From positions 310,001 through 374,000 of the forward strand of contig NZ_NKYF01000006.1 of assembly GCF_002262885.1 (NCBI RefSeq): 64,000 nt of DNA. Reading direction: 5' to 3'. Both the position numbers and the translations under genes were made by a program. Positions 8,592 to 17,121 of the stretch are shown piece after piece (the stretch's first letter is position 1; each line of letters begins with the position of its first letter). The DNA comes from Pseudonocardia sp. MH-G8 (GTDB lineage: Bacteria; Actinomycetota; Actinomycetes; Mycobacteriales; Pseudonocardiaceae). The notes below the pieces were generated by a model. It had not been told where the DNA came from. It saw only the letters and a program-made list of their open reading frames with translations, and made no database searches.

Positions 8592-8939
8592 ATGGCACTC
8601 TCGATCGGCATGGTCACCGTCGACTCCGCGGATCCGTCCGCGCTGTCGCGCTTCTGGGCGTCCGCGCTCGACACGACGATCATCACCGACTACGACGGCG
8701 AGTTCATCATGCTGGCCCCACCGCCGCAGGGCGGGCCGCTGCTGGCCTTCCAGCGCGTTCCGGAGGAGCGGTCGGGCAAGAACCGGCTGCACCTCGACCT
8801 CGGCGCGCCCACGGGTGGGCGGCAGGCCGAGGTCGAGCGCCTGGTGCAGCTCGGGGCCACCGCGCTCGGGGAGCGGGGCGATCCGGCGGTCTTCGCCTGG
8901 ACCACCCTCACCGACCCCGATGCCACACACCACATGTGA
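8592..8939 (+). pseudogene. VOC (glyoxalase-like) family gene, 5' part, truncated by element insertion
   Basis: Codes for 115 residues of a VOC-fold protein (MALSIGMVTVDSADPSALSRF, later FQRVPEERSGKNRLHLDL). Sequence through codon 109 (TLTDP) is host-derived; the last five codons and the stop come from the inserted element. The expected continuation DPEGNEFC is missing here but present at 18904-18978. Joining 8592-8920 to 18906-18978 restores a 133-codon frame. The truncated protein lacks the last metal/substrate strand and is probably inactive. Confidence 0.92.
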
Positions 8940-8941
8940 CA
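8905..8941. other. attL, left junction of the integrative element
   Basis: Host sequence CTCACCGACCCC meets the crossover dinucleotide GA at 8919-8920. The element begins at 8921 with TGCCACACACCACATGTGAC. The inner arm TGTGACA (8935-8941) sits 14 nt from the dinucleotide and mirrors TGTCACA at the other end. The call rests on in-frame rejoining of the split VOC gene and this symmetry. Confidence 0.88.
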
Positions 8942-8981
8942 CTATTGGCTCCGCCAGCACCGACCCGAGGAGCCCAGGGCC

Positions 8982-10430
8982 ATGACCAGGACGCGCGCCG
9001 CGATCTACTGCCGGATCAGCCGAGACAAGACCGGCGCCGGACTCGGTGTCGAGCGCCAGGAAGCCGAGTGCCGCGAGCTGGCCGAACGTCTCGGCTGGAC
9101 CGTGGTCGCCGTCTACCCCGACAACGATCTCTCCGCCTACAGCGGCAAGCCGCGTCCCCAGTACCGCGCCATGCTCGACGCCATCCGCCGTGGCGAGGTT
9201 GACGCCGTACTCGCGTGGCACGGTGACCGGCTGCACCGCTCGCCCGTCGAGCTGGAGCAGTACATCGACATCTGCAACCACGGCCGCGACGTGCCGACGC
9301 ACTGTGTCAAGGCCGGTGAGCTGGACCTGTCGACCGCGTCCGGGCGGATGACCGCGCGCATCGTGGGGGCCGTGGCGCGGCACGAGAGCGAGCACAAGAG
9401 CGAGCGGATCACGAGCGAGAAAGCGCAAGCCCTCGGCCGTGGTGAGTGGATCGGTTCCGGGCGCCCGTTCGGCTACGTGTTCGTGCCCATGGTGGACGAG
9501 CAGGGCCGCCCGGTGATGAACAAGGCGGGCAAGCCGAAGATGACTCTCGGTCTGGACCCTGCCGAGGCTGCCGCGATCCGCGACGGCGTCGCCCGGGTGA
9601 TCGCAGGGGAGTCTGTCTACTCGATCACGAAGTCGTGGCAGGCCACGATCAAGCCTGCCCGTGGTGAGAGGTGGGCCGCACAGAACGTGCACCGCATCTT
9701 GACCCGTCCCCGCAACGCCCGCCTGATCGAGCACAAGGGCGTAGTGCTCGACAACGTCCGGGGCACCTGGCCAGAGATCACCCTCGAAGACGACTTCCGC
9801 GCCGTGTGCGCGATCTTGAAGGACCCGAAGCGCACCACCTACAGCGGCAAGCGGTCGCTGAAGTGGGTCGGGAGCGGGCTCTACGTCTGTGGTCGCTGCG
9901 GCGCGGACCTGAGGTCGGCGACCACGAACAACGGCACCCGGTCCTACCGGTGCCGTAGCGGCTCGCATGTGTCCATCCCGGGTGAACCGCTGGACGAGTA
10001 CGTGATCAAGACCGTCTGTGAGGTACTGGACCGCGAGGGGGCCGCACTGCTCCCGACTCGCAAGAACGACGACGGCGCCCGGCTACACGAAGAGGCCAAC
10101 ACGTTGCGCGCCCGGCTGGAAGGGTTGGCGGACATGCTCGGTGACGGCGAGTTGGACCGTGCCGCGTACAACCGGCAGAAGGCGCGCGTGACGGCCAAGC
10201 TGGACGCCGTCACGGCCAAGATGGCGGAGCGGAGCGGTAGCGCGTTCGACGGCATCGCCACGGCGCCCACGCCGTCCGTGGCGTTCCGGGCCGCCCCGGT
10301 GGCGAGGCAGCGCGCGGTGGTCGACGCGCTGTGCCGCGTGACGATCGCGCCTGCCGGTCGGGGCAGGCTGCCTAAGGGCGTGGAGTTCGACTACTCGCGC
10401 GTGACGATCGAGCCCAAGACGACCACGTAG
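8982..10430 (+). CDS. Large serine recombinase (phage integrase)
   Basis: A 482-residue serine integrase that integrates the element site-specifically. The N-terminal resolvase domain (residues 5-150) has the nucleophile in YCRIS (Ser13) and the conserved arginines of GDRLHRS. A recombinase domain spans about 165-265, then a zinc ribbon (CGRC at 303-306, with C324 following) and a coiled-coil-bearing C-terminus (about 360-420). The ATG at 8982 has GAGGAG about 10 bp upstream. It begins 61 bp inside attL, the usual arrangement, and reads into the element. Confidence 0.97.
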   Translation: MTRTRAAIYCRISRDKTGAGLGVERQEAECRELAERLGWTVVAVYPDNDLSAYSGKPRPQYRAMLDAIRRGEVDAVLAWHGDRLHRSPVELEQYIDICNHGRDVPTHCVKAGELDLSTASGRMTARIVGAVARHESEHKSERITSEKAQALGRGEWIGSGRPFGYVFVPMVDEQGRPVMNKAGKPKMTLGLDPAEAAAIRDGVARVIAGESVYSITKSWQATIKPARGERWAAQNVHRILTRPRNARLIEHKGVVLDNVRGTWPEITLEDDFRAVCAILKDPKRTTYSGKRSLKWVGSGLYVCGRCGADLRSATTNNGTRSYRCRSGSHVSIPGEPLDEYVIKTVCEVLDREGAALLPTRKNDDGARLHEEANTLRARLEGLADMLGDGELDRAAYNRQKARVTAKLDAVTAKMAERSGSAFDGIATAPTPSVAFRAAPVARQRAVVDALCRVTIAPAGRGRLPKGVEFDYSRVTIEPKTTT

Positions 10431-10665
10431 GCCACGCTCGGCACGAGGGCATCGCGCACACGCGCGGTGCCCTTTGTGCTTTCTTGTGCATGGTGAGCAT
10501 AACGAGCGCGTGAAGCACGGTGAGCAATTCTTCCGGCGATTAGGTCCACTCCACACGTCTCAGGTATCGTCGATCCCGTGACGATCACGAAGTCGAGGAC
10601 GGGCGCGGTGTACCTACCCCGGTGAGATACACCGGGTAGGGCACCGAAAGGACCTACCCCCGCCA
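10431..10665. promoter_or_regulatory. Intergenic region with an operator-like inverted repeat at 10614-10639
   Basis: 235 bp between the integrase and the early gene cluster. CTACCCCGGTG (10614-10624) and CACCGGGTAG (10630-10639) form a one-bulge inverted repeat around AGATA. The motif ACCTACCCC recurs at 10612-10620 and 10652-10660. Placed just before a coupled gene string, it looks like a repressor site or a promoter control element; no run of T follows, so a terminator is less likely. Confidence 0.5.
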
Positions 10666-10896
10666 ATGGCTGACAAGCGCGATCGCGCCGTTGTGCTCGC
10701 ATCATCCGCACTCGGCGCTGCCATCCAGCGCAAGAATCCCGACCCGGCCGAAATTGAACGGCTCCGCGATGAGCTGCAAGCCGCACAGCTTGCTGCGGCC
10801 GTCAAGAAGGCCGTCGCGAAGTTCGGCCCGTTGGCCCCCGAACAGCGCGACCAGATCGCGGCATTGCTGCGCAGCGAAAAGGAACTGACCCCATGA
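10666..10896 (+). CDS. Small hypothetical element protein, coiled-coil-like
   Basis: 76 residues, charged and Ala-rich, with an IERLRDELQAAQLAAAVKKA helix that could form a coiled coil. I recognise no family. The start is ATG; an AAAGGA lies about 14 bp upstream, a poor spacing. Its stop overlaps the ATG of the next gene (ATGA), so it opens a coupled cluster of small element genes ahead of the ATPase. Confidence 0.7.
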   Translation: MADKRDRAVVLASSALGAAIQRKNPDPAEIERLRDELQAAQLAAAVKKAVAKFGPLAPEQRDQIAALLRSEKELTP

Positions 10897-11135
10897 GCAC
10901 CACCGTCGACATGGACGTACTCGAAGCCTTTGGCACGGGCGATGCGGAGGAGATCGTGCGTCTCTTGCGCGTCTTCGCCATCGCCGCCGGATTCGACTAC
11001 GACCAGGGAATGCGGGAGGTGAACGACCCGGATGAGGACTACGACATGCCGATGCTGGTCGCTGACATCCTCGCCCGGGTCGCCCTGCAGATCGAGGCCG
11101 TCAAGGCCCATATCAGGATTTGTCGGCACGCCTGA
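10893..11135 (+). CDS. Small acidic hypothetical protein
   Basis: 80 residues, strongly acidic (DAEEIVRLLRVF, DPDEDYDMPM), with no recognised family. Translation is coupled to the preceding gene through ATGA. Small acidic proteins of this size are common in actinophage early regions, where some mimic DNA or bind host factors, but nothing in the sequence assigns such a role. Confidence 0.68.
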   Translation: MSTTVDMDVLEAFGTGDAEEIVRLLRVFAIAAGFDYDQGMREVNDPDEDYDMPMLVADILARVALQIEAVKAHIRICRHA

Positions 11136-11204
11136 CACGTCGGGGTTTCTCCGGCCCCATTCAAACCCGGTTGGAAGGAACCGAACACGACGAAAGGCCC
11201 ACCC

Positions 11205-11639
11205 ATGCCCGAAACGAACGGCGGGCGCCGTCCGGAGAACACGGCGCCCGTCCCGATCAACCCTTCCAACCCTGAACCCCGCTACCGAGAGGAGAGCGAC
11301 GCTCAGCCGCATCGTACCGCGCTGCACCGACGCGCCCAGGCTGCTTACCGGCTGCCGCCGCTCCGTATCGGGAATGGACTTGCGTCCCGTGACCCGTGGA
11401 TCCGCGACGAGCACGAGCGCACGGTGCGGATCGGCTCGACGTCGGGACTGGCGTGCACCGTGGAGACCTCCCGTTACGACCGCGAGATCGTCATGGTGGT
11501 CAAGTCCCTGCCGTCCCGGCATCGCCGTTTCGACGTGCAGGCCAAGGTCTGGCGTGTCGACGTGGCGCTGATCGGCCCGCTGATCGCGGAGCTGAATGCG
11601 CGCGGCATCCGGGTGATCGATGAGCGCGGCGCCGCATGA
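11205..11639 (+). CDS. Hypothetical protein with a HARP-like domain
   Basis: 144 residues. The first half is Pro-, Arg- and Asn-rich and probably disordered. The second half reads YDREIVMVVKSLPSR, then AKVWRVDVALIGPLIAEL, then GIRVID, resembling the small HARP-like domain seen at the N-terminus of some SNF2 helicases and phage proteins, here standing alone. DNA-structure binding would be expected if the resemblance is real. GAAAGG lies 7 bp before the ATG. The stop overlaps the next start (ATGA). Confidence 0.65.
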   Translation: MPETNGGRRPENTAPVPINPSNPEPRYREESDAQPHRTALHRRAQAAYRLPPLRIGNGLASRDPWIRDEHERTVRIGSTSGLACTVETSRYDREIVMVVKSLPSRHRRFDVQAKVWRVDVALIGPLIAELNARGIRVIDERGAA

Positions 11640-11836
11640 GCGCCGTCGACCTGGACGACGCCGCGTGCAGGCGCGGGCAGCAGCACGCGGAACGGATGCT
11701 GGAGAAGTACGGCGCGCCCGCGCTGCCCCCGCTGTCGGCTCATCGGGGCCGAGTGAACGGCACTTGTGCTCACTGCATGCGCCGCTCGTGCGTCGGCGGC
11801 TGTCCGGCCGTGCCGCGCACCGGAGCCACGTCGTGA
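11636..11836 (+). CDS. Small Cys-rich hypothetical protein
   Basis: 66 residues, no known family. A CAHC...CVGGC cluster near the C-terminus could bind zinc. It overlaps both neighbours by 4 bp (ATGA at its start, GTGA at its end), placing it in one coupled string with the ATPase gene. Function unknown. Confidence 0.65.
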   Translation: MSAVDLDDAACRRGQQHAERMLEKYGAPALPPLSAHRGRVNGTCAHCMRRSCVGGCPAVPRTGATS

Positions 11837-13341
11837 CCGCCCCGATCCACGAACGGTGCCGCCCCGGCGATGACGTCGACCCGCTGGACCCGGACAACAA
11901 GTCGACCTGTCCCTACTGCGGAGACTTGCACGCGTGGCCCGTCGAGACTGCGGCGCCGGACCAGCACAGCGTGCCGGGTGTCGGCAGTCCTGAGCCGGCG
12001 GCCGTCCCGACGCCCAGGCTTCCGATCCTGCCTGCCGACTTCTGGCAGGCCCGCCCGATCCTCAAGCACATCAGGGATGCTGCGCACTCCCGGCTGGCGC
12101 CCGCCGACCTCGTGATGCACTCCGTTCTGGCGAAGCTCGCTGCGATGCGTTCGCATGAACTGACGTTCGACTCCGGGCGCGGACAGTCCAGCCTGAACTA
12201 CTTCGTTGCGGGCGTCGGGCCGACCGGCATCGGCAAGTCCCTCAGTCAGGACGCGATCGGCGATGAACTGATCAAGGCACCCGCCTACCTCACTCTGCCG
12301 CAGGAAGGCACCGACGCTGAGGCATTCGCCGACGGCGTTCCCCTCGGGTCAGGGGAAGGCATCGCGGAGATCTTCATGGGCACGAAAGAGAAGGAGACGG
12401 GCAACACGAGGAAGGACGGAACGCCCGTCACCCGCCAGGTTCGCGAAATGGTTCGGCACAACGCGCTGATCATGGTGGACGAAGGCGAGACCTACAGCCG
12501 CATCGGTGAACGGAAGGGCAGCATGATCGGCCCGGCTCTCCGTTCCGCATGGGTCGGTCGGAGTATCGGTCAGTCGAACGGCGGCGCCGAGACGACGCGC
12601 ATCATCAAGGCCGGTACCTACTCCCTTGGCATGGTGGTGGGATTCCAGCCCGTGACCGCGCTGCCTCTGCTCGCCGACACGGCGACCGGCACCGCACAGC
12701 GGTTCGCATGGGTGTCCGCGATTGACCCGACGATGCCGGACGAACAGGTGACACACCCCGGTCTGCTGTCACTCGCGCTTACCGACGAACAGTTCGAGCA
12801 CACCGCCCGTACCGGTTCGATGCCGTTCCCCACGGAGATCATCGATCAGCTCCGACGCGATCATGTGGCGAAAGTCCGGGGTGAGGTGGCGGTGCCTGAG
12901 CGGGACAGTCAGGCCCCGCTCATGCGTTGCAAGATGGCCGCCCTACTCGCCTTGCTCGACGGCCGGTTCGAGGTGTCCGAAGAGGACTGGAAGTTGGCCA
13001 CGGTGATGTGGGACATCAGCTCCGCAGTCCGTGACGCAGTGATCGAGCAAGGTGACCAGGAGAAGGCGCGGCAGGCTGAGGTCATCGCCCAGGCCCGCGT
13101 GCAGCTCCGCGAACGTGAGGCCGCCGCCGTCAACGGCGTCGAATCAAAGTTGGACCGGCTGGCAACCACACTGGCGGCCCGGGTCGTGGACGCTGGCGGA
13201 CTGCGCCGCAAGGAAGCGCGGACCGGGATGCGCCGCGATGATCGCCACCTTTACGAACAGGTCGTCGAGCGCGCCGATCAGCTGGGCCTCATCCGCCTCA
13301 GCGACAGCGGCGCACTGCTGCCGCCGTTGCCCGCGGTATGA
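11833..13341 (+). CDS. P-loop ATPase, DUF3987-like putative replication protein
   Basis: 502 residues. A CPYCGDLH mini zinc motif lies near residue 26, Walker A is GPTGIGKS at 129-136, Walker B ALIMVDEGE at 211-219, and a sensor-like region contains GFQP and TGTAQRFAW. The C-terminus (about 440-502) looks like a winged helix. The organisation resembles DUF3987-type helicase/primase proteins of phages and integrative elements and suggests the element replicates after excision. The GTG at 11833 overlaps the previous stop. An iteron-like cluster follows directly, supporting a replication role; no biochemical subtype can be assigned. Confidence 0.75.
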   Translation: MTAPIHERCRPGDDVDPLDPDNKSTCPYCGDLHAWPVETAAPDQHSVPGVGSPEPAAVPTPRLPILPADFWQARPILKHIRDAAHSRLAPADLVMHSVLAKLAAMRSHELTFDSGRGQSSLNYFVAGVGPTGIGKSLSQDAIGDELIKAPAYLTLPQEGTDAEAFADGVPLGSGEGIAEIFMGTKEKETGNTRKDGTPVTRQVREMVRHNALIMVDEGETYSRIGERKGSMIGPALRSAWVGRSIGQSNGGAETTRIIKAGTYSLGMVVGFQPVTALPLLADTATGTAQRFAWVSAIDPTMPDEQVTHPGLLSLALTDEQFEHTARTGSMPFPTEIIDQLRRDHVAKVRGEVAVPERDSQAPLMRCKMAALLALLDGRFEVSEEDWKLATVMWDISSAVRDAVIEQGDQEKARQAEVIAQARVQLREREAAAVNGVESKLDRLATTLAARVVDAGGLRRKEARTGMRRDDRHLYEQVVERADQLGLIRLSDSGALLPPLPAV

Positions 13342-13347
13342 GTCCGG

Positions 13348-13516
13348 GGTGTACGGGTGTACGTCCCGTACACCCTCATAACCGCAGGTCGGAGGGGTGG
13401 ACCCCCCGTACACCCCCCGTACACCCCATCCACTTGCAGGGTGTACGGGGTGGACAGGGTGTACACCCCCATAACCGCAGGTCAGAGCGGGTGTACGCCG
13501 CGTACACCCGTACATC
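13348..13516. repeat. Iteron-like cluster of GGTGTAC/GTACACC motifs with an 18-bp direct repeat
   Basis: GGTGTACG occurs at 13348, 13356, 13440 and 13490. CGTACACC occurs at 13367, 13407, 13418 and 13501. The full palindrome GGTGTACACC lies at 13458-13467, and a weaker copy sits at 13509. CATAACCGCAGGTCGGAG at 13377-13394 recurs with one change at 13470-13487. This dense two-orientation array directly follows the ATPase gene and precedes a small gene. It may be a replication origin or a repressor/initiator landing zone. Confidence 0.8.
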
Positions 13517-13542
13517 CTGCTAGCTCACGAAGGGACATTCAC

Positions 13543-13764
13543 ATGACCACACCCACCGACCCGCGCACCGGGCCCGTTGCCGCTCGCATCCCGGGCGGAT
13601 GCACCTGTCCGGGCGCGCATCAGGAGGTAGCCCCCGACGCGGCCGATCCGGCGGTCTGGCATCTCACCGTGGCGCACCATCCCGAGTGCGCCGTGCTCGC
13701 GGCCATGCCCGAACGCCGCGTCGATGCCGACGGACCCGCCACCTTCCACGTCGCCCGGGGCTGA
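13543..13764 (+). CDS. Small Cys/His-containing hypothetical protein
   Basis: 73 residues with GGCTCPGAH and HLTVAHHPECAV, a spacing of Cys and His residues that could hold one zinc ion. AAGGGA lies 8 bp before the ATG. It sits between the iteron cluster and the long non-coding region, alone on its transcript as far as can be seen. Family not recognised. Confidence 0.62.
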   Translation: MTTPTDPRTGPVAARIPGGCTCPGAHQEVAPDAADPAVWHLTVAHHPECAVLAAMPERRVDADGPATFHVARG

Positions 13765-14551
13765 ACGCGCGGGGCCGATCACGTCGGGGCCGACATCACG
13801 GGGCGGACATCAGGGGCGCGCGCACATCGGGCCCCCCTCGCGGCGGGCTGAGTGGGGCCCGTGCGCCGTGCTCGCGGTCGACCCCACCCGCCGCCTACCC
13901 GCCCACCCGGCAGACATCGGGGGCACACAGGGCCGCACCGCGGGCGACATCCGGCGGGCATCCCGGACGGGCGCCGCACTCGGGATGCCGTGGCCGGTGA
14001 CGGAACCGAGCACGAGCAACGTGCACGCGAGCGTGAGCACGAGCACGGACAGCGCACGCGCGAGCATGGACATGCTCGGTGAGCACGGAGCGTGACCCCG
14101 ACGGAGGTGACGGAGGGTGACAGGTGCGGGATTCACGGGCCGGGCACGGTGAGCACGGAGGGTGACCGGATGCCGGGTGGCCCCGGGTCGGGGTGCCGGG
14201 TGGGTAGGCCCTGCGCGCGTGGCACACCACAGATGATCACCCGAAACGATCAACGAATGATCTTAAGGTGACCTACGTGATCACTAGTTGTGCCTCTGAC
14301 CAGCGGATATAGGATAGGGCACGAGGCGCCCGGGGGCACGTAGGCATCGCGAGGGGGTCGAGGCCGGCGACCTCCCAGCCCTCATCCAGATTTTCTCTCC
14401 ACAAGATCAGAAATAGTTGTGGATCATGATCCGATTGCTACGGAAGGTGACAATTGCGGACAGCGTAAGATCACCGATCACTCACTCTCCGTGCACGCCG
14501 TGCATCGCGTGCACGCTGGGTGATGGCTCCCCAACCTGAGACACTGCGACT
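13765..14551. promoter_or_regulatory. 787-bp non-coding control region of the element
   Basis: No convincing gene on either strand. The left half is very GC-rich and has the repeated CGGTGAGCACGGAG at about 14078 and 14146. From about 14230 the base composition drops, with repeated GATCA/TGATC words, CCACAA...TTGTGG arms at 14399-14422, the palindrome GGATCATGATCC (14421-14432), and CGTGCACG twice (14490-14497, 14508-14515) about 37 bp before the next gene. This looks like the promoter/operator region for the late HNH-capsid genes, perhaps also an origin or transfer site. Confidence 0.6.
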
Positions 14552-14740
14552 GTGACCAGGAAGAAGAGCGACGACGCGCCCGCCAACGGCACGGCGTTCG
14601 CGCGCGGCGGGGTCACCGGCACGTGGACGCGCGTCGACACCAGCGAGCCCATCGACCCGAACGACCCGCCGACCGGTACCTACGACGTGATCAGACCGGA
14701 CGGCAAGCGCGTGTCCTGGATCGTGGGGCTGGACCCGTGA
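14552..14740 (+). CDS. Small hypothetical protein, first gene of the late cluster
   Basis: 62 residues (MTRKKSDDAPANG..., ending RVSWIVGLDP), no family recognised. It starts at GTG downstream of the CGTGCACG repeats. Its stop overlaps the GTG of the HNH gene (GTGA), so both are translated together. It may be a short phage-like beta-rich protein; nothing more can be said. Confidence 0.62.
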   Translation: MTRKKSDDAPANGTAFARGGVTGTWTRVDTSEPIDPNDPPTGTYDVIRPDGKRVSWIVGLDP

Positions 14741-15090
14741 GACGGACGTTCGTCTCCGCGCGCGTGTGCGAGAACCCCCGGTGCGGGGCGTTCTTCAGCG
14801 CGAAGATCAGTACACAGATCTACTGCAACCCGCGGTGCCGACCGAACGGCGGACCTGGACATCACGCGCTCAGCTCAACTCAGCGCGGACTCGATTACGC
14901 GTACCGCAAGGCCCGGCTGAAGGTCCTTGAGCGCGACCGCTACACGTGTCGGCTCATGCTCGACGTCTGCACCATCACGGCCGACACCGTCGACCACGTC
15001 ATTCCGCGCATCATGGGCGGTACGAACGATCCCGCGAACCTACAGGCCGCGTGCGGCCCGTGTAACCGACTGAAAGGCGCCCGACTGTGA
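14737..15090 (+). CDS. HNH endonuclease
   Basis: 117 residues. An N-terminal zinc-like motif (CENPRCGAFF, YCNPRCRP) precedes a C-terminal HNH core: DRYTCRLMLDVC, then TVDHVIPRIMGG with the catalytic His, NLQAACGPCNRLKG with the Asn and CxxC. In HK97-like phages an HNH nuclease next to the head genes assists terminase cutting and packaging. Here it stands next to the capsid gene with no terminase, so it may act with a helper phage terminase. The start overlaps the preceding stop; the stop overlaps the next ATG-type start. Confidence 0.9.
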   Translation: MRRTFVSARVCENPRCGAFFSAKISTQIYCNPRCRPNGGPGHHALSSTQRGLDYAYRKARLKVLERDRYTCRLMLDVCTITADTVDHVIPRIMGGTNDPANLQAACGPCNRLKGARL

Positions 15091-15341
15091 CCGATGAGGA
15101 ATTGCTGGCCGCTGTCGACGCCGTGCTCGATCACGGGACCGTGCTGCCCGGTGAAGCCCTCGCCGACATGACCGAGGCGCAGAAGTGGACCTACAGCCGC
15201 GCGATCGACCGCCGACACTTTGCCGTGACGCTGGAGATGCAGCGCATGCGGGAGCGCCACCCGGGCCTGCCGTTGCCGGACGGCGTGCCGCACTTCATGT
15301 TCGTTTCCGACGTGCCCGACGATCCGTCGAGCATCGCCTAG
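15087..15341 (+). CDS. Hypothetical protein between HNH and capsid genes
   Basis: 84 residues, mostly helical and charged (MTDEELLAAVDAVLDHG, QKWTYSRAIDRRHFAVTLEM), no recognised family. Its GTG overlaps the HNH stop (GTGA). Position between HNH and capsid raises the thought of a packaging or head-assembly helper, but size and sequence do not identify a small terminase. A short hairpin GCTGACC/GGTCAGC (15395-15412) lies downstream in the capsid leader. Confidence 0.65.
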   Translation: MTDEELLAAVDAVLDHGTVLPGEALADMTEAQKWTYSRAIDRRHFAVTLEMQRMRERHPGLPLPDGVPHFMFVSDVPDDPSSIA

Positions 15342-15461
15342 AATCCCGGATAGTCCACACCGGACAGCACGGACCCGGCTGCCAGATGGCCGCCGCTGAC
15401 CAGCGGGTCAGCTCCGAGCGACAGGTGTCCCCCATCCCTGCCGTTTTTTGGAGTTGCCCCG

Positions 15462-17102
15462 ATGGCTTCCATGACCGACAAGATTTATTCGAGGGTGGCC
15501 GCGCAGATCGCGGCGAACGCCACCGATGCCGCGCGCCGCGAGGGTGGGTCGGCGCTGGAGCGCGTGACCGCCGTCCGCGATGCGACCGGCAGCAACCCGA
15601 TCAACGATGAGGCCGTGGCGCTGGTCGCCGGTGGCGGCCTTCAGGACCGCGCCGACGTCATCCTGGATGAGGTCGCGCGGATCGACCGGCACGAGCGGCC
15701 CACCCGTGCGCAGCGCGAGCGCCGTGACGTCCTGCTCGCTGAGGCCGCCGAGCTGGAGCGCGCGCGTGTGAACGCTGAGCGCGCCGCGCTGCGTCAGTAC
15801 CTCACCGGTGGTGGCGCGGTCGTTGAGCGCGGCACCCCCGTGAACGAGACGGACGGCTACGACCGCGACCCGTTCGGCGCGGACGGTGGCCGCCGGTCCG
15901 GTCCGGAGCTGATGCGTCACGTCGGCGACCCGTGGGCCGAGCGCATCGCCACGTTCGGCCGGTCCCCCGCCGAAGTGGCCGCGCAGGCACGATCCATCGC
16001 GTTGGCCGCCGTCGAGCGCGTGCCCGACGTCCCCGACGCCGCCCGCGACCGGTTCACCCGCTACATGGACACGGAGCGCGGCGAACCGATGGGGAAGGTG
16101 GCCCGCTGGATTCGCGCCACGTCCGACCCGGATTACCGGGCCGCCTGGTGCAAGCTCGCCGTGGACCCGGGAAATGGTCACCGCATGTGGACCGATGCGG
16201 AGCTGAAGGCGGCACAGTTCGTCGATTCGGAAGCGCGCGCAATGAACCTCACCGACTCGTCCGGTGGGTATCTCGTTCCCTTCCAGCTGGACCCGACTGT
16301 GCTTCTCACGAATGACGGCACCACGGGCGTGATTCGCCAGATCGCCCGGACCGTGGTCGCCACCGGTGATGTGTGGAATGGCGTTTCCAGTGCAGGGGTC
16401 ACGGCTAATTGGTATGCGGAGGCCGCCGAGGTTTCCGACGATTCCCCGACTCTGGCACAGCCGTCCATTCAGGTGCACCGGTCCAGCGCGTTTGTGCCCG
16501 TGTCGTTCGAGGCATTCGACGACGCCGCCAGCATCGCTCAGGAAGTGTCGACGCTGCTTACCGATGCGCTGTTCCGGCTGGACGAGCAGGCATTCACCAC
16601 CGGTTCCGGGTCGGGTCAGCCGTTCGGCATCGTGACCGCGCTGACCGGCACCACGTCGGAAGTGAATCAGGCCGGGACCACGCTGGACGCCGCCGACTGG
16701 TTCGCCCTGCAGAACGCGTTGCCGCCCCGGTTCCAGCAGAACGCATCGTGGATCACGCACCTGGTTTCCATGAACACGGCGCGCGCGACTCCGATTGCCA
16801 GCGGGCTGGACTCGCCGGTTCTGCAGGAGGGCAATCCGCCGACGATCCTGGGCAAGCCGGTCTACGAAGCCAACTACATGGATTCGACGGTGACTGCCAC
16901 CGAGTCGGACCACCTTGCGGTGTACGGCTCGTTCGAGAATTTCATTGTGGCCGATCGTATTGGGATGACTATCGAGCTTGTGCCGCACCTTTTCGGGGCC
17001 GCCGGCCGTCCGTCCGGGCAGCGCGGTTGGTTCGCGTGGCGGAGGTGCGGTGCAGATGTCGTCGTGCCGAATGCGTTCCGGATGCTGGACAAGAGCGACT
17101 AG
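15462..17102 (+). CDS. HK97-family major capsid protein
   Basis: 546 residues. The C-terminal half (from about 240) has the HK97 gp5 fold signature: SSGGYLVPFQLDP, VPVSFEAFDDAASIAQEV, TGSGSGQPFGI, and a terminal domain with ILGKPVYEANYM. Residues about 60-115 are a charged helix resembling the delta/scaffold segment, and the N-terminus is longer than in many capsid proteins. No prohead protease is recognisable within the gene or beside it. The ATG at 15462 has GGAG 10 bp upstream. This is the only clear structural gene of the element besides gp10-like. Confidence 0.92.
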   Translation: MASMTDKIYSRVAAQIAANATDAARREGGSALERVTAVRDATGSNPINDEAVALVAGGGLQDRADVILDEVARIDRHERPTRAQRERRDVLLAEAAELERARVNAERAALRQYLTGGGAVVERGTPVNETDGYDRDPFGADGGRRSGPELMRHVGDPWAERIATFGRSPAEVAAQARSIALAAVERVPDVPDAARDRFTRYMDTERGEPMGKVARWIRATSDPDYRAAWCKLAVDPGNGHRMWTDAELKAAQFVDSEARAMNLTDSSGGYLVPFQLDPTVLLTNDGTTGVIRQIARTVVATGDVWNGVSSAGVTANWYAEAAEVSDDSPTLAQPSIQVHRSSAFVPVSFEAFDDAASIAQEVSTLLTDALFRLDEQAFTTGSGSGQPFGIVTALTGTTSEVNQAGTTLDAADWFALQNALPPRFQQNASWITHLVSMNTARATPIASGLDSPVLQEGNPPTILGKPVYEANYMDSTVTATESDHLAVYGSFENFIVADRIGMTIELVPHLFGAAGRPSGQRGWFAWRRCGADVVVPNAFRMLDKSD

Positions 17103-17121
17103 TCCGAGGACGTCTGACGAC

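Noticed and set aside
13348..13516. CRISPR-like array interpretation of the repeat cluster
   Set aside because: Repeats are only 7-8 bp, occur in both orientations, spacing is irregular and no cas genes are present.
13810..14253. Long leftward and rightward open frames in the non-coding control region
   Set aside because: Low-complexity Arg/Pro/Cys-rich translations typical of high-GC shadow frames; no start signal or family motif.
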